DNA of 6,160 bases from Gammaproteobacteria bacterium. GTDB lineage: Bacteria > Pseudomonadota > Gammaproteobacteria > S012-40. Of this stretch, positions 5,505-6,160 are shown one piece after another. The position numbers and the translations under genes were made by a program. The notes beneath the pieces are model-generated. The model ran no database searches, had not been told where the DNA came from, and was given only the letters and a program-made list of their open reading frames with translations. Every line of letters begins with the position of its first letter. The first letter of the stretch is position 1. The stretch is from positions 1 through 6,160 of the forward strand of contig JAOUPJ010000217.1 in the NCBI GenBank assembly GCA_029879945.1, written 5' to 3'.

Positions 5505-6160
5505 ATGAGTTTAAATACAGTTTTGCCAAGTTTGGCGATTTTCGATCTTGATAACACCCTGATAGGTGGAGATAGCGACTATCTTTGGGGAGAGTTTTTA
5601 GTCGAGCGGGGGGTAGTTGATGCCCAAACCTACCACCGTGAAAATGAGCGTTACTACGAACTCTATCAGCAGGGAAATCTGGATATACTGGAATATTTGA
5701 AATTTGCCCTGGAGCCTTTGGCGAAAAATCCGTTAAATATGCTAAATCAGTGGCGAAAAGAGTTTATCATGCAGAAAATTGAGCCAATCATGCTGGAAAA
5801 AGCAGCTCAACTGATTGCCCGTCACAAGTCCCAGGGGGATCAGCTCATGATCATTACTGCCACCAATCGCTTTATCACCGAACCTATCGCCCAGCGTCTG
5901 GGAATTGATACCCTGATCGCCACCGAAGCAGAGTGCGTGAATAATTCCTACACCGGCAGGGTACTGGGTATACCCTGTTTCCAGGAGGGTAAAGTGAAAA
6001 GACTACATCAGTGGTTGCAGGACCATCAGGCCAGCCTGGAAGGAAGTTGGTTCTATAGTGATTCACACAATGACCTGCCACTGTTAGAGCTGGTCAGTAA
6101 TCCGGTGGTGGTGGACCCGGATGAAATCCTGGCCAAGGTTGCGCGTGAGCGGGGCTGGGC
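5505..6160 (+). CDS. HAD-superfamily subfamily IB hydrolase, phosphatase-like (3' end beyond window)
   Basis: This is a probable cytosolic phosphomonoesterase with 218 codons visible and no stop before the edge. All four HAD motifs are present: motif I IFDLDNTL (12-19) with nucleophile D14 and acid/base D16; motif II IITAT (116-120) with T118; the motif III lysine in EGKVKR (161-166), probably K163 or K165; and motif IV YSDSHNDLPLLE (184-195) with D186 and D190. The stretch at about 22-95 (GDSDYLWGEFL onward) is the helical C1 cap typical of the IB group, which includes SerB-like phosphatases. The spacing fits the HAD-IB family often labelled histidinol-phosphatase or SerB-like, whose members are about 215-225 residues, so only a few residues should be missing. 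An in-frame TAG at 5499-5501 leaves ATG 5505 as the first start; there is no Shine-Dalgarno. It is divergent from rppH, an arrangement I recall from pseudomonads. The substrate cannot be told from sequence. Confidence 0.9.
   Translation, partial: MSLNTVLPSLAIFDLDNTLIGGDSDYLWGEFLVERGVVDAQTYHRENERYYELYQQGNLDILEYLKFALEPLAKNPLNMLNQWRKEFIMQKIEPIMLEKAAQLIARHKSQGDQLMIITATNRFITEPIAQRLGIDTLIATEAECVNNSYTGRVLGIPCFQEGKVKRLHQWLQDHQASLEGSWFYSDSHNDLPLLELVSNPVVVDPDEILAKVARERGW

Noticed and set aside
1..6160. Mobile elements, phage genes, CRISPR, tRNA, toxin-antitoxin or defence systems
   Set aside because: No such genes, repeats or motifs were seen on either strand. The gene content is housekeeping and regulatory.

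Overview
The window looks like ordinary chromosomal DNA of a gammaproteobacterium. The basis is the gene set: FtsB collinear with the E. coli protein, separate ispD and ispF in a tight run, and an rppH-ptsP pair, which is characteristic of that class. I cannot place it to a genus. Base composition looks moderate (near half G+C by eye) and even across the genes, with no sign of a mobile element, prophage, CRISPR array, tRNA or rRNA.

Layout: (1) 18-383, plus strand: the C-terminal receiver domain of a two-component protein, cut off on the left. The first 16 bases are an exact inverted copy of bases 45-60 and look like a fold-back junction, not native sequence. (2) 384-549: intergenic, with an imperfect hairpin and a promoter-like sequence directly in front of ftsB. 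(3) 550-1996, plus: ftsB-ispD-ispF, with overlapping stop and start codons, joining a divisome protein to two steps of the MEP isoprenoid pathway. (4) 1997-2123: intergenic with a candidate promoter. (5) 2124-2567, plus: a DUF3291-family protein of unknown function. (6) 4836-2575 and 5381-4884, minus: rppH followed by ptsP, i.e. the mRNA 5'-end pyrophosphohydrolase and the first enzyme of the nitrogen-related PTS. The DUF3291 gene and ptsP converge with 7 bases between their stop codons. (7) 5382-5504: divergent intergenic region with candidate promoters both ways and an 8-bp inverted repeat. (8) 5505 to the right edge, plus: a HAD-IB phosphatase-like protein, nearly complete but without its stop codon.

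How the genes fit: ftsB-ispD-ispF is a housekeeping unit. IspD and IspF make precursors of undecaprenyl phosphate, the lipid carrier for the septal peptidoglycan synthesis that FtsB helps activate. RppH and PtsP are conserved neighbours with global regulatory roles in RNA decay and nitrogen/carbon signalling. I found no convincing new biological system. The points most worth a second look are the fold-back at the left edge, the close spacing of -10-like hexamers to start codons lacking a Shine-Dalgarno (possible leaderless mRNAs), the inverted repeat between rppH and the HAD gene, and two in-frame slippery A-tracts in ptsP.
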